Shown here: one piece after another, positions 1 to 11,126 of the stretch
Numbering within the stretch: the stretch's first letter is position 1
Layout: each line of letters begins with the position of its first letter
Assembly (NCBI GenBank): GCA_037974665.1
Contig: CM075775.1
Location: 30,323,732-30,387,731, forward strand
Source: Ehretia macrophylla
Taxonomy: Eukaryota > Streptophyta > Magnoliopsida > Boraginales > Ehretiaceae
Direction of reading: 5' to 3'
DNA length: 64,000 nucleotides
The notes under the pieces: generated by a model
Databases searched by the model: none
The model's input: the letters and a program-made list of their open reading frames with translations, nothing else
What the model was told of the DNA's origin: nothing
Position numbers and translations under genes: made by a program

Positions 1-1
1 A

Positions 2-791
2 AAATGGATTTTCAAAAATAAAACTGATGAATATGGCAACATAACGAGAAACAAAGCCGAGTTAGTTGCACAAGGGTACAAACAAGTAGAATGTGTGGAC
101 TTTGATGAGACTTTTGCCCCAGTAGCAAGACTTGAATCTATTAGGTTATTGTTGTCTATAGCATACGTGTTAAGCATAAGGCTTTATCAAATGTATGTAA
201 AGAGTGCATTTTTAAATGACATTCTAAATGAAGAAGCCTATGTTGAACAACCAAAAGGCTTTGAAGATCCACACTACCCTACATATGTGTATAAGCTGAA
301 AAAGGCTTTGTATGGGCTGAAACAAGCCCCAGGAGCTTGGTACGAAAGATTGACCAAGTTCTTGCTTGAAAAAGGCTACAAGAGAGAGGGGAGTTGATAA
401 AACTCTATTCATTAAGAAATTTGGCTCATGTTTTTTGATTGCAAAAATTTATGTAGATAATATAATTTTTGGTGCAACATCGAAAAGCAAAGCTGATGAA
501 TTTGTAAAGCAAATTAAGCAAATATTGGAAGACTATGGTATTGAACAGGAAGTTTCAACTATTTTTTGTGATAGTACTAGTGCCATAAACATTTCTAAAA
601 ATCCTGTGCAACATTCATGAACTAAGCACATTGATATACGACACCATTTTATTCGTGAACTTATTGAAACAAAAAAGGTTGTTCTATAATATGTTGCAAT
701 AGAACATCAGCTAGCAGACATTTTCACTAAGGCACTTGACTCAGTGAGATTTGAAGTTTTGAGAAAAGCTATTAGTATTTCTACCAATTAA
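2..791 (+). pseudogene. copia pol remnant (RT fused to RNase H tail)
   Basis: The frame opens at base 2 and reads reverse transcriptase with the copia landmarks DFDETFAPVARLESIR and KALYGLKQAPGAWYERL. It hits a stop near 396. After a frame change the RT catalytic box reads YVDN instead of YVDD. The text then jumps from the RT palm (EFVKQI) straight to the RNase H tail (ILEDYGIEQ, CDSTSAINISKNPVQH), so several hundred bases are missing. The short repeat AAGCAAAT at about 507-524 sits on the junction. A further stop interrupts RNase H at about 618, and the tail ends near 791. It is non-functional. Confidence 0.85.
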
Positions 792-1880
792 TGTTGACAC
801 GTGCATTGAAACATGAAAGTGATAAGTTTCAAGAGATAAGGAAGTTTAATAATTAAATCAACTTGAGATTTATTATTTGAACCATATTTCTTGTGCACAC
901 TATATTTTAATCTGATTGAGAAACTAATTTTAATGGTTTGCAAGTGCAAGAATTTGAACTCCTTAGTGACTCTGGAAATAAAGAGAATTTTTTTCTATTC
1001 CTATGCTCTATTCACTCATGAAATGGAAAAAGAAAAAAAAAAATATATATATATATATATATAAGGGAAAAAAAGAGGAAAAAATGAGAAAAAATGGAGA
1101 CTGAAAAAAGCTACCTAGACCAGATTGAAAGATCTAGAGTGAAAGCTACCAAGTCTAATGTTCATTTGAAGGAAGAAAAAAAAAATTGCAATGTGATTAG
1201 ACGATCAGGTGGTTTGAACAGGTTGTTTTAAATTCTAAATCTTGCAAATCCTGATTATGAGGAATTTCAAGAAAGATCTTTATATAGCTTTCACACACAC
1301 ACATGGTTCAAGTTATAAATTCTTGTGTGATTTAAGTATTGAGTAAATCTAATTTCTTGTTGATGACATCACAATCAATGTGGATTTTATGTGACATTCA
1401 TTATTTTATGTTTGAGAAATAATTCATAAGTTTCAGTGCTTAAGTAGCTGATAGGTGAAGTTAGGTTGCAACATGTACTGAAACAATCTCTCACACAAAA
1501 CTTGTGCCGTAACACAAAAGAAAAAGAAAAAAAAGGAGAAAAAAGTTTGTTTTTGGAGCCAAATTTGTTTGATGACATGGCGGATATGTGTTGACATTGG
1601 TAAGTTAAAAAGTTGTGACTTTTCAAGAGAGTTTGAGTTCCAATAAACTTGTGTCTCATTGTTTTCTATTAAATCTAGGACTCTAATCATTGAAAAACTC
1701 TTTCTTCTTTAAAGTTTGCTAATCTAAGGCTTCTCATTATCTCACACGGATTTCTCTCTTGACTATTCTCTACTCACCACTTCATTTTTTGAGCAATTGC
1801 TAGGGCATTGTTTTACAGGTTTCTTGAAAGCAAGCATCTTTAGGGCATTGTTCTGTAGGGTCAACATAAAGCTGATATTC
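792..1880. other. copia 3' non-coding region
   Basis: This is the spacer between pol and the env-like frame. It contains a purine-rich (A/G)n and (TA)n tract at about 1,025-1,090, a short CA run near 1,295, and a palindrome copy near 1,467 followed by the partner motif GAAACA. No credible gene is seen. Confidence 0.5.
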
Positions 1881-2098
1881 AGGGGGAGCCTCGAGCTGAA
1901 GACAATGTTGGACCAGCTTCTACAACAGCTACTGATGCGCTGTTGCAACACGTACAGAAACTTCAGGATGAAGTTCATGAGCTGCACAAAAATCGAGCCT
2001 CCATTAAGGCCAATCAGGAAAAGATACTGGCTGACCTTGAGAAGTTGGTGGAAGAACAACAGACCCTACTTGATTTCATCACCAAATCCGTTGTTTGA
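1880..2098 (+). pseudogene. env-like coiled-coil frame of copia element
   Basis: An open stretch in the plus frame reads EPRAEDNVGPAST, then QKLQDEVHELHKNRAS and EKILADLEKLVEEQQTLL, ending in TGA at 2,096-2,098. The heptad-like spacing of Leu, Ile and Val predicts a coiled coil. Some copia elements, notably Sireviruses, carry an env-like ORF between pol and the 3' LTR. The position fits that gene, but no signal peptide or membrane segment is visible here, so the assignment is by position and coiled coil only. Confidence 0.4.
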
Positions 2099-2307
2099 AT
2101 GTTCTTTTGCTTGATGCTTTTTGCTCTGATACTCTATTATGCTTTTATTCAGCTACTTTATTCTACTGCTTTGGTTTCTTTTGCCAAAGAGGGAGACACA
2201 AGACAATGGTTTAATTTATGCATATTTTGATTATATGGGTTGATTTATGCTTTGGTACATTGCTACATTCAGTGTTACCATTGCTTGTGAATTTTTTCCA
2301 AAACAAA

Positions 2308-2321
2308 CCAAATGGGGAGAT
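2308..2321 (+). other. polypurine tract
   Basis: A purine-rich run (AAATGGGGAGA) directly precedes the LTR 5' end TGTTAAG. The element at 24.8 kb has the same arrangement before its 3' LTR. Confidence 0.75.
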
Positions 2322-3370
2322 TGTTAAGATCTGATTTTAATTATTTTATTACCTATATTTTAGCAAAAATTATGGATATTATGTATAGAATTTTGTTATT
2401 GCAGGTAAGTTGCTATGAAGTATTCAAGTGCAAGAGAAATTCGAGCAATGAGGAGTTCTACTGTAAGTTGTATTCAAGTCATGAAGAGTCCAAGTACAAA
2501 TAGAGTTTATACTATGAAGAATTCCTACATATTTGGAGATAAGGTGATAAGGTGATAAAATTCAAGTTATCAAGAACTCTTGTGCTAAAGAAATAAACTT
2601 GAAGACACTCCTACCTATGCTCGACATCTACACCAAAGCTCCATAAATAGGCATCTCAATTCTCAGTTGAAGTGTAGCGAGCAGTGAGCAGAGAATTAGT
2701 AGCAGAGTCGTGTGTTAGCTATAAGCTGTCTATGTCAAGTCATGTTGCAACATGCTGTGTAACAGAGTGTACTGAATGTTCTAATTAGTGTTGCAACATA
2801 GTCTGTTTTAGTCATATGAATTGACCAATCCATCTAGAGTTTCAAGACTCTTTTGTTTATGTTTTAGTATACATTCTTCGGAAGAAAAATATGTGTTCTC
2901 GGTAAAGAACTTTGTAAGTCGAGGGGAGCTTACCAAACTAGATAATCTACTAAGGGAGTCTAATACTAAGGCGGCAAGGGTTAAAAGGGAGTCTTCAATT
3001 GCGTAAGTTCTATTGGTGTCTGTAATCTCTTAAAACTTAGTGGATTGGTTTGTTAGGCCAGGGAGTGGGCTCAGGGACGTAGACTTGGTTGGTCGAACCA
3101 CGTTAAAATTTGTTATATCCTTACTTTTGTTGTAACAAATTTACTTCCCTGCAAATTTACTTAGTTGATTTGTTTAATTATCAAATTAATTAAAGGGCCA
3201 GAAATTTACAAGAGTGTTTGTAACGAGTTCATCATATAGTAAATTATTCTCCTGCTGCCTGTAAACGTAAGATTTAGGCCGAACCACTTAAATTATGTGT
3301 GTCTTGTTTCTCGCGTTCATCTTTGTTCTCAATCTTGTTTTCACACATGATATCATCCCCGATCATAACA
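2322..3370 (+). repeat. 3' LTR of copia element
   Basis: The LTR starts TGTTAAG after the polypurine tract and is inferred to end at ATAACA (3,370). That gives 1,049 bp, close to the 1,032 and 1,015 bp LTRs of the second element. Shared landmarks are ATTCTTCGG, AAGTCGAGGGGA and a GGGACGTAGAC segment in the same order. The 3' boundary is inferred from length and the terminal CA, because the partner LTR and target duplication are outside the window. Confidence 0.65.
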
Positions 3371-3847
3371 CAAGCATTACCTAAATATATATTAAGAAAG
3401 GAAGTTCGTTACTTTTTGTTGGCGGTTTTATGAAAGGAAGCCATAAATCCCTTAAAATAAAAAATGATAATTAAGACAGCTAAAGGTGTTGAAAATTGCT
3501 GGTTGGGCATTCGATTAGGCTGACCCGACTTGATTTGAGCCATCTACTTGTCTAGATAGTGGATAGAAAGTTAAGGGGGAATGGTAGGGTTTACGGAAGG
3601 AATAGGAAGTGATGTAACTTCCCTCAACTTGCATTAACCCTTCACTCACATCTAGATATAGATCTTTCTCTAAGTGAGAAAGATTAGAATTAGATTTCAT
3701 GATCTTTAGAAGTCCCCAATTGTCTCTTCCTCGCAATCTCTTCCAAATTACTGTCAAATTGTGAAAATATAATTCAAGATCTAGTATTTTGGGCTCCGAT
3801 TCATAGCAAAAATACTAAACACTACGAGATTAGTATTCAAATTATTG
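3371..3847. other. intergenic, no gene seen
   Basis: AT-rich sequence with no recognisable gene. It ends with a short fragment (about 3,790) resembling the terminus of the MITE that follows. Confidence 0.4.
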
Positions 3848-4292
3848 GGCTCCGTTTGTTTGCCGTAAAATAACTTGCTTGTGTAAAATATTTTCTGTGG
3901 AAAGTGTTTTCTTGGAAAATAAAATATTTTACAGGGCTCTGTTTGTTTGCCATAAAATAACTTGTTGAAGGAAAATATTTTACTGGAAAATAGAATACTG
4001 AAAAATATTTTCTGGTGTTTGGATGTGCCGTAAGTTTTGTAAAATGTTTTCTTTTCCCAAAGGACATGAAAACATTTTACATAATTTTGTACTAGCCGCA
4101 ATTGTTGACCGGAAAATATTTTACGGTTGACCAATTTTCCAGTGTTACCAAACACTGTAAAATTAAGAAAAAGCAGCCGCAATTTTTTACCGGAAAACAT
4201 TTTACAGTTGACCAATTTTCCAGTGTTACCAAACACCGTAAAATCCGAAAAATGTTTTCCGGGAAAATATTTTACAGCAAACAAACGGAGCC
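3848..4292. mobile_element. MITE with GGCTCCGTTTGTTTG termini
   Basis: The ends are inverted copies: GGCTCCGTTTGTTTGCCGTA on the left and its complement on the right, ending CAAACAAACGGAGCC at 4,292. A second left terminus begins at 3,935, so the first 87 bp look like a partial duplication of the left end. The interior is built from many copies of GGAAAATATTTTAC-like palindromes. No clean target duplication was found, so the superfamily is open. A right terminus of the same family lies at about 41,880-41,907. Confidence 0.7.
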
Positions 4293-4708
4293 TTGATTTA
4301 TGAAGAAACCACATTTTGTGTTAATTTTTTCTTCAAAAAGAAATTATTGGCTAAACACTTTAAAATAAAGATAGAACCAAATTAAATGTTATAGTCAGCA
4401 ATTTACCAAAATATTATGTTGGATGTCACCCTATATTAAAAGAAGAGAGAATTAAAAAAGTTTTTAAATTAGTATTTCAACTGGATATACACGTAAGAAA
4501 TAATATTTGATTAACAAAAATATGGTGATATCTAGCATTACTCTTAGCTAAACCAATTACTATGACAACCATTTTCGGTGGTTCAGCAAACCTCCAATGA
4601 AAGATTCAATATATAGACGGTGGATAGTCTACAGTAGTTCCGACGACAGTTTAACCGCCAACTATTCTAAAACTTCACGGGTGATAATTTGTATTTTGTA
4701 GGGAATTA
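4293..4708. other. intergenic with fold-back element fragment
   Basis: No gene seen. Around 4,522-4,550 a fragment containing GGTGATATCTAGCATTACTC matches the termini of the fold-back elements at 43.5-46.5 kb. Confidence 0.4.
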
Positions 4709-4870
4709 GGCTGTCCTTAGTAGAGTCTCTAAAATAGAGACTCTACTATCGTATAATTATTACGTAATATAGTTTATTTGGTGCAACAAAAATTTATAAA
4801 GTAAAGATTAAAATCATAATAATTATACGATAGTAGAGTCTCTATTTTAGAGACTCTACTAAGAACAGCC
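4709..4870. mobile_element. Tourist-like MITE (PIF/Harbinger type), 162 bp
   Basis: A short element with nearly perfect ~50-bp inverted termini starting GGCTGTCCTTAGTAGAGTC, flanked on both sides by TTA. A 3-bp TTA duplication is the usual target of PIF/Harbinger elements. Each terminus also contains its own palindrome (AGTAGAGTCTCTA facing TAGAGACTCTACT). It carries no coding sequence. Confidence 0.8.
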
Positions 4871-5395
4871 TTATCAATTGAAAAGGTGATATTTTTCTGA
4901 GATTATTTTATTAACGAAGTGAAATCATTAACCTACAAAGGAAAAGTTAAGAGTACAATATACGCACCAATTTAAGAGGTACAGCACTCGGCAAATCTAA
5001 AGACAACTGGCTGCATCTAACATTTGAATTTCGTCATTTCTCAAATTATATTTCTTTGTCGTGATTCAAACTTGAATAAGAATTTCATAAGTTAGAAAAG
5101 AGAAGAATCATTTTCTCATCGTAACTCTATAAATCAGCTTCCGCTCCTATGACAGCAACAACCGGAACTCTTCCCCTTTCAATCGAAGGTGCTGGCTACT
5201 CTTTCAATTGCATATAGAAAGCGCTTGCTGGGGCACCGCCTGAGAAAGTATGCGCTTTTCAAAAAAGGTCGGAAAAAATGCACCGAGTTTTAATATCAAT
5301 ATATATATATATATATAGATTTATATATATAACAGGCTGGCTGGAACCGCTTGAAGAAAGTGTTCAACTCGAAAAGCTGAAAAATAAAGGAATTA
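4871..5395. other. 3' flank of P450 gene
   Basis: No gene seen. A short (TA)n microsatellite lies at about 5,300-5,320, within or just beyond the likely 3' UTR of the minus-strand P450 gene. Confidence 0.4.
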
Positions 5396-7068
5396 TCATA
5401 CAATTATTTCAACCCGTTTGTATATGGTACACTTTTTTGGAATTGCTTTAAGTGGTTGAGCTTTTCTCATTGTTACTCCCAATCTTTCTCTTGTGTCTGT
5501 GAGCCCACTGGTGACACTATTTTCAACCTCCCAATCAAATTCATGCAGCAATGATCCTAAAACAAGGTGCAGCATGCGATGAGCTAAAGGAATGCCTGCA
5601 CAAATTCTTCGTCCAGCACCAAATGGTATCAACTCAAAATGCTGACCCTTGTACTCAACTTTTGAGCCTATAAATCTTTCTGGTACGAAAGAATATGGAT
5701 CGCTCCAACACTCTTGATCTCTTCCGATTGCCCAAGCATTTACAAAAACTTGTGTACCTTTCGGTACGTGATAACCCATGAAATCAGTATCCTGAATCGT
5801 CTTCCGGGGTACTAAAAATGGAATTGGTGGATGTAATCGTAGTGTTTCCTTCACCACAGCTTGCAAGTATTTCGAATTATCTATGTCACTCTCTTCAAAT
5901 TTCCTTCCAGGTCCAATTATTTCGGCTAGCTCGGCTTTGACCTTCATCATTGATTCGGGGTTGGATAAGAGCTCCACCATTGCCCATTCTATGGTGCTGC
6001 TAGTTGTTTCTGAACCAGCTATAAATACTTCCTGCACCAAGTAATTAAGCCAAGTTAGTTTACAATGGCCCCTGGAAATCAATTTCAATCATGTAAAAAA
6101 ACTCATGATGACCAAAGCATTTCAAATATTTTACGTAAATTAACAGAGCAAAGTTGTAAGATATGATCAAGCATTACCGTGATGATTATGTTTAGATCAT
6201 GATCTGATATTTTCGCAGGTTCATCCTTTCCGTTACCTTCAAATTCGAGCAGCACTTCGAGAAAGTCCTTTCCTTTTCTAGATTCTTGCCTTTCCTTGAT
6301 AAACTCCGAAACAATTTTCAAGGCCTTACCGAGGTTTGTGTCCATCTTTCTCCTCAGACCTTGTGGATCAAGCCGTTTCAGCCATGGAAACAAGTCGACA
6401 ATGTTGGGATCGCCAGCCAACTCCATTAGCCCCATCATGGCCGCGAAGAATTCAGACCCCTCGGTTGATTGTGGATCCACCAAATCACGCGACAACATTA
6501 AGTTTCCGAGCATGTTAAACGATGCTAGAAACACAAACCGCGCTAGATGAATTCCACTCGAGTTTCTTTCCATTTTAGCCTCTTTTTCAATCCACAACAT
6601 CAAATCATCGACACATTTTTGTCTGATGGACAGCGTTTCAATCATTTTTTTCTGAACCAGCATTTCCACTGTCATTATCCTCTTCATTACACGCCAGTAT
6701 GTGCCGTATGGTGACAGGGCTAACGATCCCTTATGGAAGCTATGAGATCTCATGACCTCGTTGATGGAACGATCCGCGAAAGACAGATCGTGGTTCTTGA
6801 ACAATTCAGTTGCTGCCTTGGCATTGAGCAAAACCATTGTGTTTACCGAACCAATCCTTAACCAAACGACAGGCCCATATTCTTGTTTTAGCGCTGCTAA
6901 TGTCTTGTGTGGCATCGAACCAAGATCAAACATGTTCCCGAACAGTGGCCATCCCGGAGGCCCTGGAGGCAGCAGCCGCTTGGAGCTCGATCTCTGCCTA
7001 TAGAGAAGCACTAAAACTGTGATGAAAAAGCAGATCAACAAAACAAAAAAGCTGCAACCAAATTCCAT
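5396..7068 (-). CDS. cytochrome P450, CYP76A-like
   Basis: A microsomal haem-thiolate monooxygenase of the plant A-type clan. Exon 1 is 7,068-6,178 and exon 2 is 6,031-5,396, with a 146-bp intron (GTAATG donor, GTGCAG acceptor, phase 0), giving 508 aa. An N-terminal anchor spans residues 5-23 and the hinge LLPPGPPGWPLFGN follows at 32-45. The I-helix oxygen-binding box AGSETT is at 302-307, ExxR (E359/R362), PERF at 414-417, and the haem loop PFGAGRRICAG with ligand Cys441. The overall wording (GNMFDLG, FVFLASFNMLGNL, IPFGAGRR) matches the CYP76A subfamily as I know it. CYP76 enzymes oxidise monoterpenols, iridoid precursors and other small substrates; this one's substrate cannot be read from sequence. 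The single intron sits at the conserved A-type position. No lesions are seen. Confidence 0.92.
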
Positions 7069-7633
7069 TTTGCAAAAAAATTGTTATGATCAGCTTTGCT
7101 TTCTTCTCTACTCATTTTAATGATGTTAAGTGTTCATATATGGCCAAAACCATAACATTGGCATCTTCATTTTTCTAGGCTAAGGATGAATATAGTTTAC
7201 TGTTGATTGTTGACTTAGGCCTTCTACATCATTGGAAAAAGTGTGCAATTACTAATATGATGGTGATCAAATGTTTATAGAATAATCTTATAATGCTTCT
7301 TGATCATGACCAAGAACAATATTTTAACTTAATGCTGTCCAATTACCCTCATAAAGGGGTGTTGACGAACAAGAAAACAATTTAGGTGGTTGTCTAAGTT
7401 CAATTCACAGCTTGATTAGCTCAATTGCTTCTAACCATTGTAAATATCAATTTATATAACAATCAATGAGGTTGATCAGCTTTTAGATTGAATTAGTTAC
7501 TTATCACCGTATCATAGTTGAGCTTTAAAATCAATGTTATCCATTTACGTGTAACTTATTCACGTTTCAAACTTTAACTTTATTATGCAATTTTTCTAAA
7601 TTCACTACTACTACTGATACCACATCAATTTGT
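7069..7633. promoter_or_regulatory. 5' flank of the CYP76A-like gene
   Basis: AT-rich upstream sequence of the minus-strand P450. A TATA-like ATATATG at about 7,136-7,142 lies ~70 bp upstream of the start codon, a plausible distance for a short leader. No other element can be supported. Confidence 0.35.
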
Positions 7634-8030
7634 AATGGGGGCTAGGACTCCCCCACCTCCCATATGGGCCTAGACTGGCGACGGGGGACTGACGAGGCCG
7701 TGGCCCAAGAGACAAGAAGACCTGCAATAAGGGCCCCAAATCCCTCCAGCAATGGCTACAAGAGCCAGCTTGAGGAAAGAAATGGTGAGGGAAGTGATTG
7801 GTGGTGCAGACAGACATCAGAAAGGAAGGAGCTCTAATCACCTCCATGATTGATGGAGCTGGCTGGTTATTTAACGAGGAACAAGGCCTTTGGGGAGGAC
7901 ACACATCAGCTACACCCAAACACCTTTACCCTACCTTCACAAAACGTATTCCCAAGAAACCTTTGGTGACCTCTGCTGCCACTCATTTGTCAGAACCCAA
8001 TATTGACAAAAGGACCTAGGCTCTCCTTGG
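7634..8030. other. GC-rich island of unknown origin
   Basis: A block of about 400 bp that is clearly more GC-rich than its surroundings, with C- and G-runs. It is open for about 100 codons on the minus strand (7,919-7,611) and 73 codons on the plus strand (7,798-8,019). Neither translation resembles a protein I know, and both are rich in Pro, Ser and Gly. No TIR, LTR or tRNA-like feature was seen. It could be a decayed retroelement or a captured gene fragment. Confidence 0.3.
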
Positions 8031-8554
8031 TCTTAATTATAAATTTTGAAGGTGTACATCACTGACTATGCCTTCAATAAATTTGTGGTCAGCAGCCCTT
8101 CTAAATTTGTTGTTTTTTTTATCATATCAATCAATTAATTATGAATTACACATGAAAAGGGTATTGAAATATTCAATTGTTCCACATATATAAATTATGA
8201 CTCTCAAAACTTACTCTACTTAATATTAATTAATTTTAAAATGAAATCCAAATTCTATATCACCATACACATCATGCCTTCGTCATGTTATAGGAGAGAC
8301 TGAGTGTGGAAGGGTCAATCGAATTTATACAGCAGTTAAAGGAGCCTCAGTTGAGCTTATTGGAAATTCTTTATACTCTCATGCTATTATTTTATGTTTG
8401 GATCCTAATGAAAATGAGATGAACAGATAAAATACAAGTTGAATATGGGATCAATTAAATGATTACCATATCCTATAGTAGTATCATATTTTGCCGGCCG
8501 AATATTCGGAAAATATGATACTGAAGAAACAAACAATTTTCCTAGACATATAAA
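8031..8554. other. intergenic, no gene seen
   Basis: AT-rich sequence without recognisable features. Confidence 0.4.
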
Positions 8555-8566
8555 GACAAGAACGCG

Positions 8567-8684
8567 TCACTAAAGCTTTGATCCAGTGGTATGTAACTCG
8601 TCATGTATGGGAGAAATTGTGAGCTCGAGTCCCACTAGTTACGTTGTACAGCATTAGATCTTTCCTTAATCGAAAAAAAAAAGG
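8567..8684 (+). mobile_element. tRNA-derived SINE, 118 bp
   Basis: The element is flanked by a perfect 12-bp duplication GACAAGAACGCG (8,555-8,566 and 8,685-8,696). It has an A-box-like TTTGATCCAGTGGTATG, a B-box-like GAGCTCGAGTCCC about 45 bp later, and a short 3' poly(A) tail. These are the hallmarks of a Pol III-derived SINE mobilised by LINE machinery. The family was not identified. Confidence 0.75.
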
Positions 8685-8791
8685 GACAAGAACGCGCATT
8701 GTTATATATCAAACCTCGTGATACTTTACCATTGTTTATGAGCTGATTTTGAAATCACAGGGGGACCGCATAATAATGACAAATTATAGAG

Positions 8792-9659
8792 ATTTATAAT
8801 TGATAACAAGTCTAGGATTACCTCTTTCTTATTCTGCATATTTATTAACATAAAAAGCGGTACAACTCCATGGGGAGTATGACTTTCTGATAAGACACTT
8901 ATCTATAAGACTAGCTATCTCTTTTTTACATAAATCAAGATATTCCTGATTTATCTAACAAGGCCTAGCCTTAGTAGGAATCATCTTTTCATTAAAATCA
9001 TTTTCATAAGGTAAAGAAATAATATGCTTCTTTCTATCCCAAAAACCATTAGGGTGATCATTACAAATATGTAAAGAGAACTCATGATTAAGATGTTTAA
9101 TTTTATCCTGTAATTTAGGATTTTTCAACATATTATCAATATTATTGATATTCATCTCGTGTTTTAAGAAATTCAAAGGTAATTCCTTTGCTTTCATTAG
9201 ATTAGCTATCTGACCTAAAATTTTCTCTCTAGGTTCAGTAATAAAATGAAATATCACAGGTTCTTTATTATAAGTTCCTGTTATTTCATGATTATCTATA
9301 CCTAATATTGGCATAATCTCATTTATAAAAGGAGTTCCTAGAATTATAGGACACGTCATGTTTTCAATTAAAAGAAAACTAGTAGATATACAAACTTTTT
9401 CATAACATATGAATACTTGAGGTAATTTATATTTAACTCTTAATTTTTCTCCTGATGCAGAAGAAATGGAATGAGCAGTTTTCTCAAAGTATTGAGTCAG
9501 GATTAATCCTTCCTGGATACAATTAAGATCAGCACCAGAGTCAATTACGGCAATCATATTTTTAATCATGTGATTTGGTTGAACAAGTAAATTAATTCTA
9601 ACCAACCATTTTTGCGTAGTAATAACCTTCAATATATTAAGAAGATTTAAATCTACCAT
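8792..9659 (-). pseudogene. viral protease to start of RT, block 1
   Basis: A minus-strand fragment of the viral polyprotein. The aspartic protease active site is kept (IDSGADLNC), followed by the flap/body region and the linker to RT (KKHIISLPYENDF, KMIPTKARP). A stop interrupts at about 8,957, and the text then continues as EYLDLCKKEI until it ends abruptly in the early RT domain near 8,792. The RT catalytic core is absent. It is one arm of the 2.3 kb palindrome. Confidence 0.85.
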
Positions 9660-11081
9660 AGCATCTAGTAAAGTATTAGAAGAATTAGGTTCCTAATGTA
9701 TAAACATATCAATTTGTTCTTTAATTAATTGATTTTCTTGTCTAAGATCATTGATCTGACTTTGAAGTTTATTAACTTCCTGTTTTAATTCATGATGAGT
9801 GATAGGAGTATTTTTTCCCTTTTTATCACTTAATTGACTAATAACATCTTTAATATTATAACCCTGTTTTGAACTGAAAACCTTATCAATGGGTTTTCCA
9901 ATAGAATTTTTTTTGGAATAATGTTCCAAAATCTTTGATTTTAAAGAATCATCTTTGATATCTTCTAATAATTTCAAAACATCTAACAACTTATCAGCAG
10001 TAATCATATTGACTCTTAAATCATCAAATTGAGATAATATCTTATAATATTCATCATCAAGATTATTGACTTTACAAGCACATGGAGGAGATTCCTCCTT
10101 AGAAGAAGCATTATTAACTTCATCATAAGAAGATTCTTCTATTTCCGAGCTATCTGAACTAGAACTAGATAAATTATCTATATCAACAAATAATTTGGCC
10201 AATTGTTCTTTAAGGTGATCATCAAGATTCAAAGCATTGATCTTTTTTCGGAATTGCGGACACCTATTAGCATAATGACCTTTCTTACCACATCTATAAC
10301 ATGCGGGGATAGGCTTAGCTTTAGGAGTATAACCTTTTTTATGTTTTCTCTCTCTCCTCTTTTTATCTTTATGCTTTTATTTAGGAGATGTATAATCTTC
10401 CTTAGGCTTTTTAGGTCTTCTATACTTATTAAGTCTACTAGTAGATGGAATTTCCATAGCAAATTGTTCACAGAATTGACCTAAAGTCTGTCTATCAGTC
10501 AGACCTTGTTTCTTGAATTGATAATTTAATTTTATCTGATTGCAAAGATCTAATCCTTCCTTGACACATACACCTATTAACTTACCATAAGTGTACATAT
10601 TGTAAACAATATTATTGTTTGTATCTTTAATTAATACTTTCCTTATTTTTTCTGCGAATGATGCAGGTAAGCCATCAACAAATTGTGTTTTCCATTGATT
10701 ATCATTGGCTTCGGGTAGTTCGAAGACTCTAGTGAGAAAGACATATTTATACCATCTAAAAGATGTAAGAGTAGGACAACGTAAATTACGTAATAATGTT
10801 CTAGTTCTATCATAACTAGTAGTAAATTGACTACAAAAATGTTCAAGAATAGTAGCACACATTGTGTAAACAGCATTAGAAACTACAACACCATTTTCCA
10901 TTCTGGTGGCTTGAGCAATTTCTTGTCTCATTTCTATTGTAACACAATTATCAAACCATCCTTTTAATTGACCAAAAAATCTAGATAATATAGCATCACA
11001 TATTACTGGTTCTTGATTACCAACTTGTTTACAAATTTGAGCATAGATAAGCATGCGTTCAACAACTCTTTTAATTTGTTT
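9660..11081 (-). pseudogene. viral coat protein and zinc finger, block 1
   Basis: A minus-strand coat protein region with IKRVVERMLIYAQICKQ, then CDAILSRFFGQLKGWFDNC, and a C-terminal basic stretch. This is followed by a CCHC zinc knuckle, complete here (CYRCGKKGHYANRC at about 10,312-10,266), and an acidic Ser/Glu-rich linker ending in a coiled-coil-like segment. Caulimovirid coat proteins package the open-circular DNA genome, and the knuckle binds nucleic acid. A stop near 10,377 and a frame change before the knuckle break the ORF. This is the only copy with the first Cys of the knuckle intact. Confidence 0.85.
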
Positions 11082-11126
11082 GATCATCGTACCATCTATG
11101 AATGGAATATTGATGGAATGACTGAC
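11082..11126. repeat. 45-bp spacer of viral palindrome
   Basis: This non-palindromic centre separates two inverted viral arms. Its sequence continues the plus-strand coat gene (GATCATCGTACCATC), so the minus arm was joined to the plus block here. Confidence 0.8.

Larger units (their letters stand above)
1..3370 (+). mobile_element. Ty1/copia element, 3' half with 3' LTR
   Basis: This is the 3' part of a Ty1/copia retrotransposon; the 5' part lies outside the window. In order it holds an RT/RNase H remnant, a long non-coding stretch with an env-like coiled-coil frame, a polypurine tract and a 3' LTR. The long spacer between pol and the LTR suggests the Sirevirus lineage (inference). It carries several copies of the palindrome TGTTGCAACA that also marks the element at 24.8 kb, so the two are related. 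Their LTRs are clearly diverged. Confidence 0.8.
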
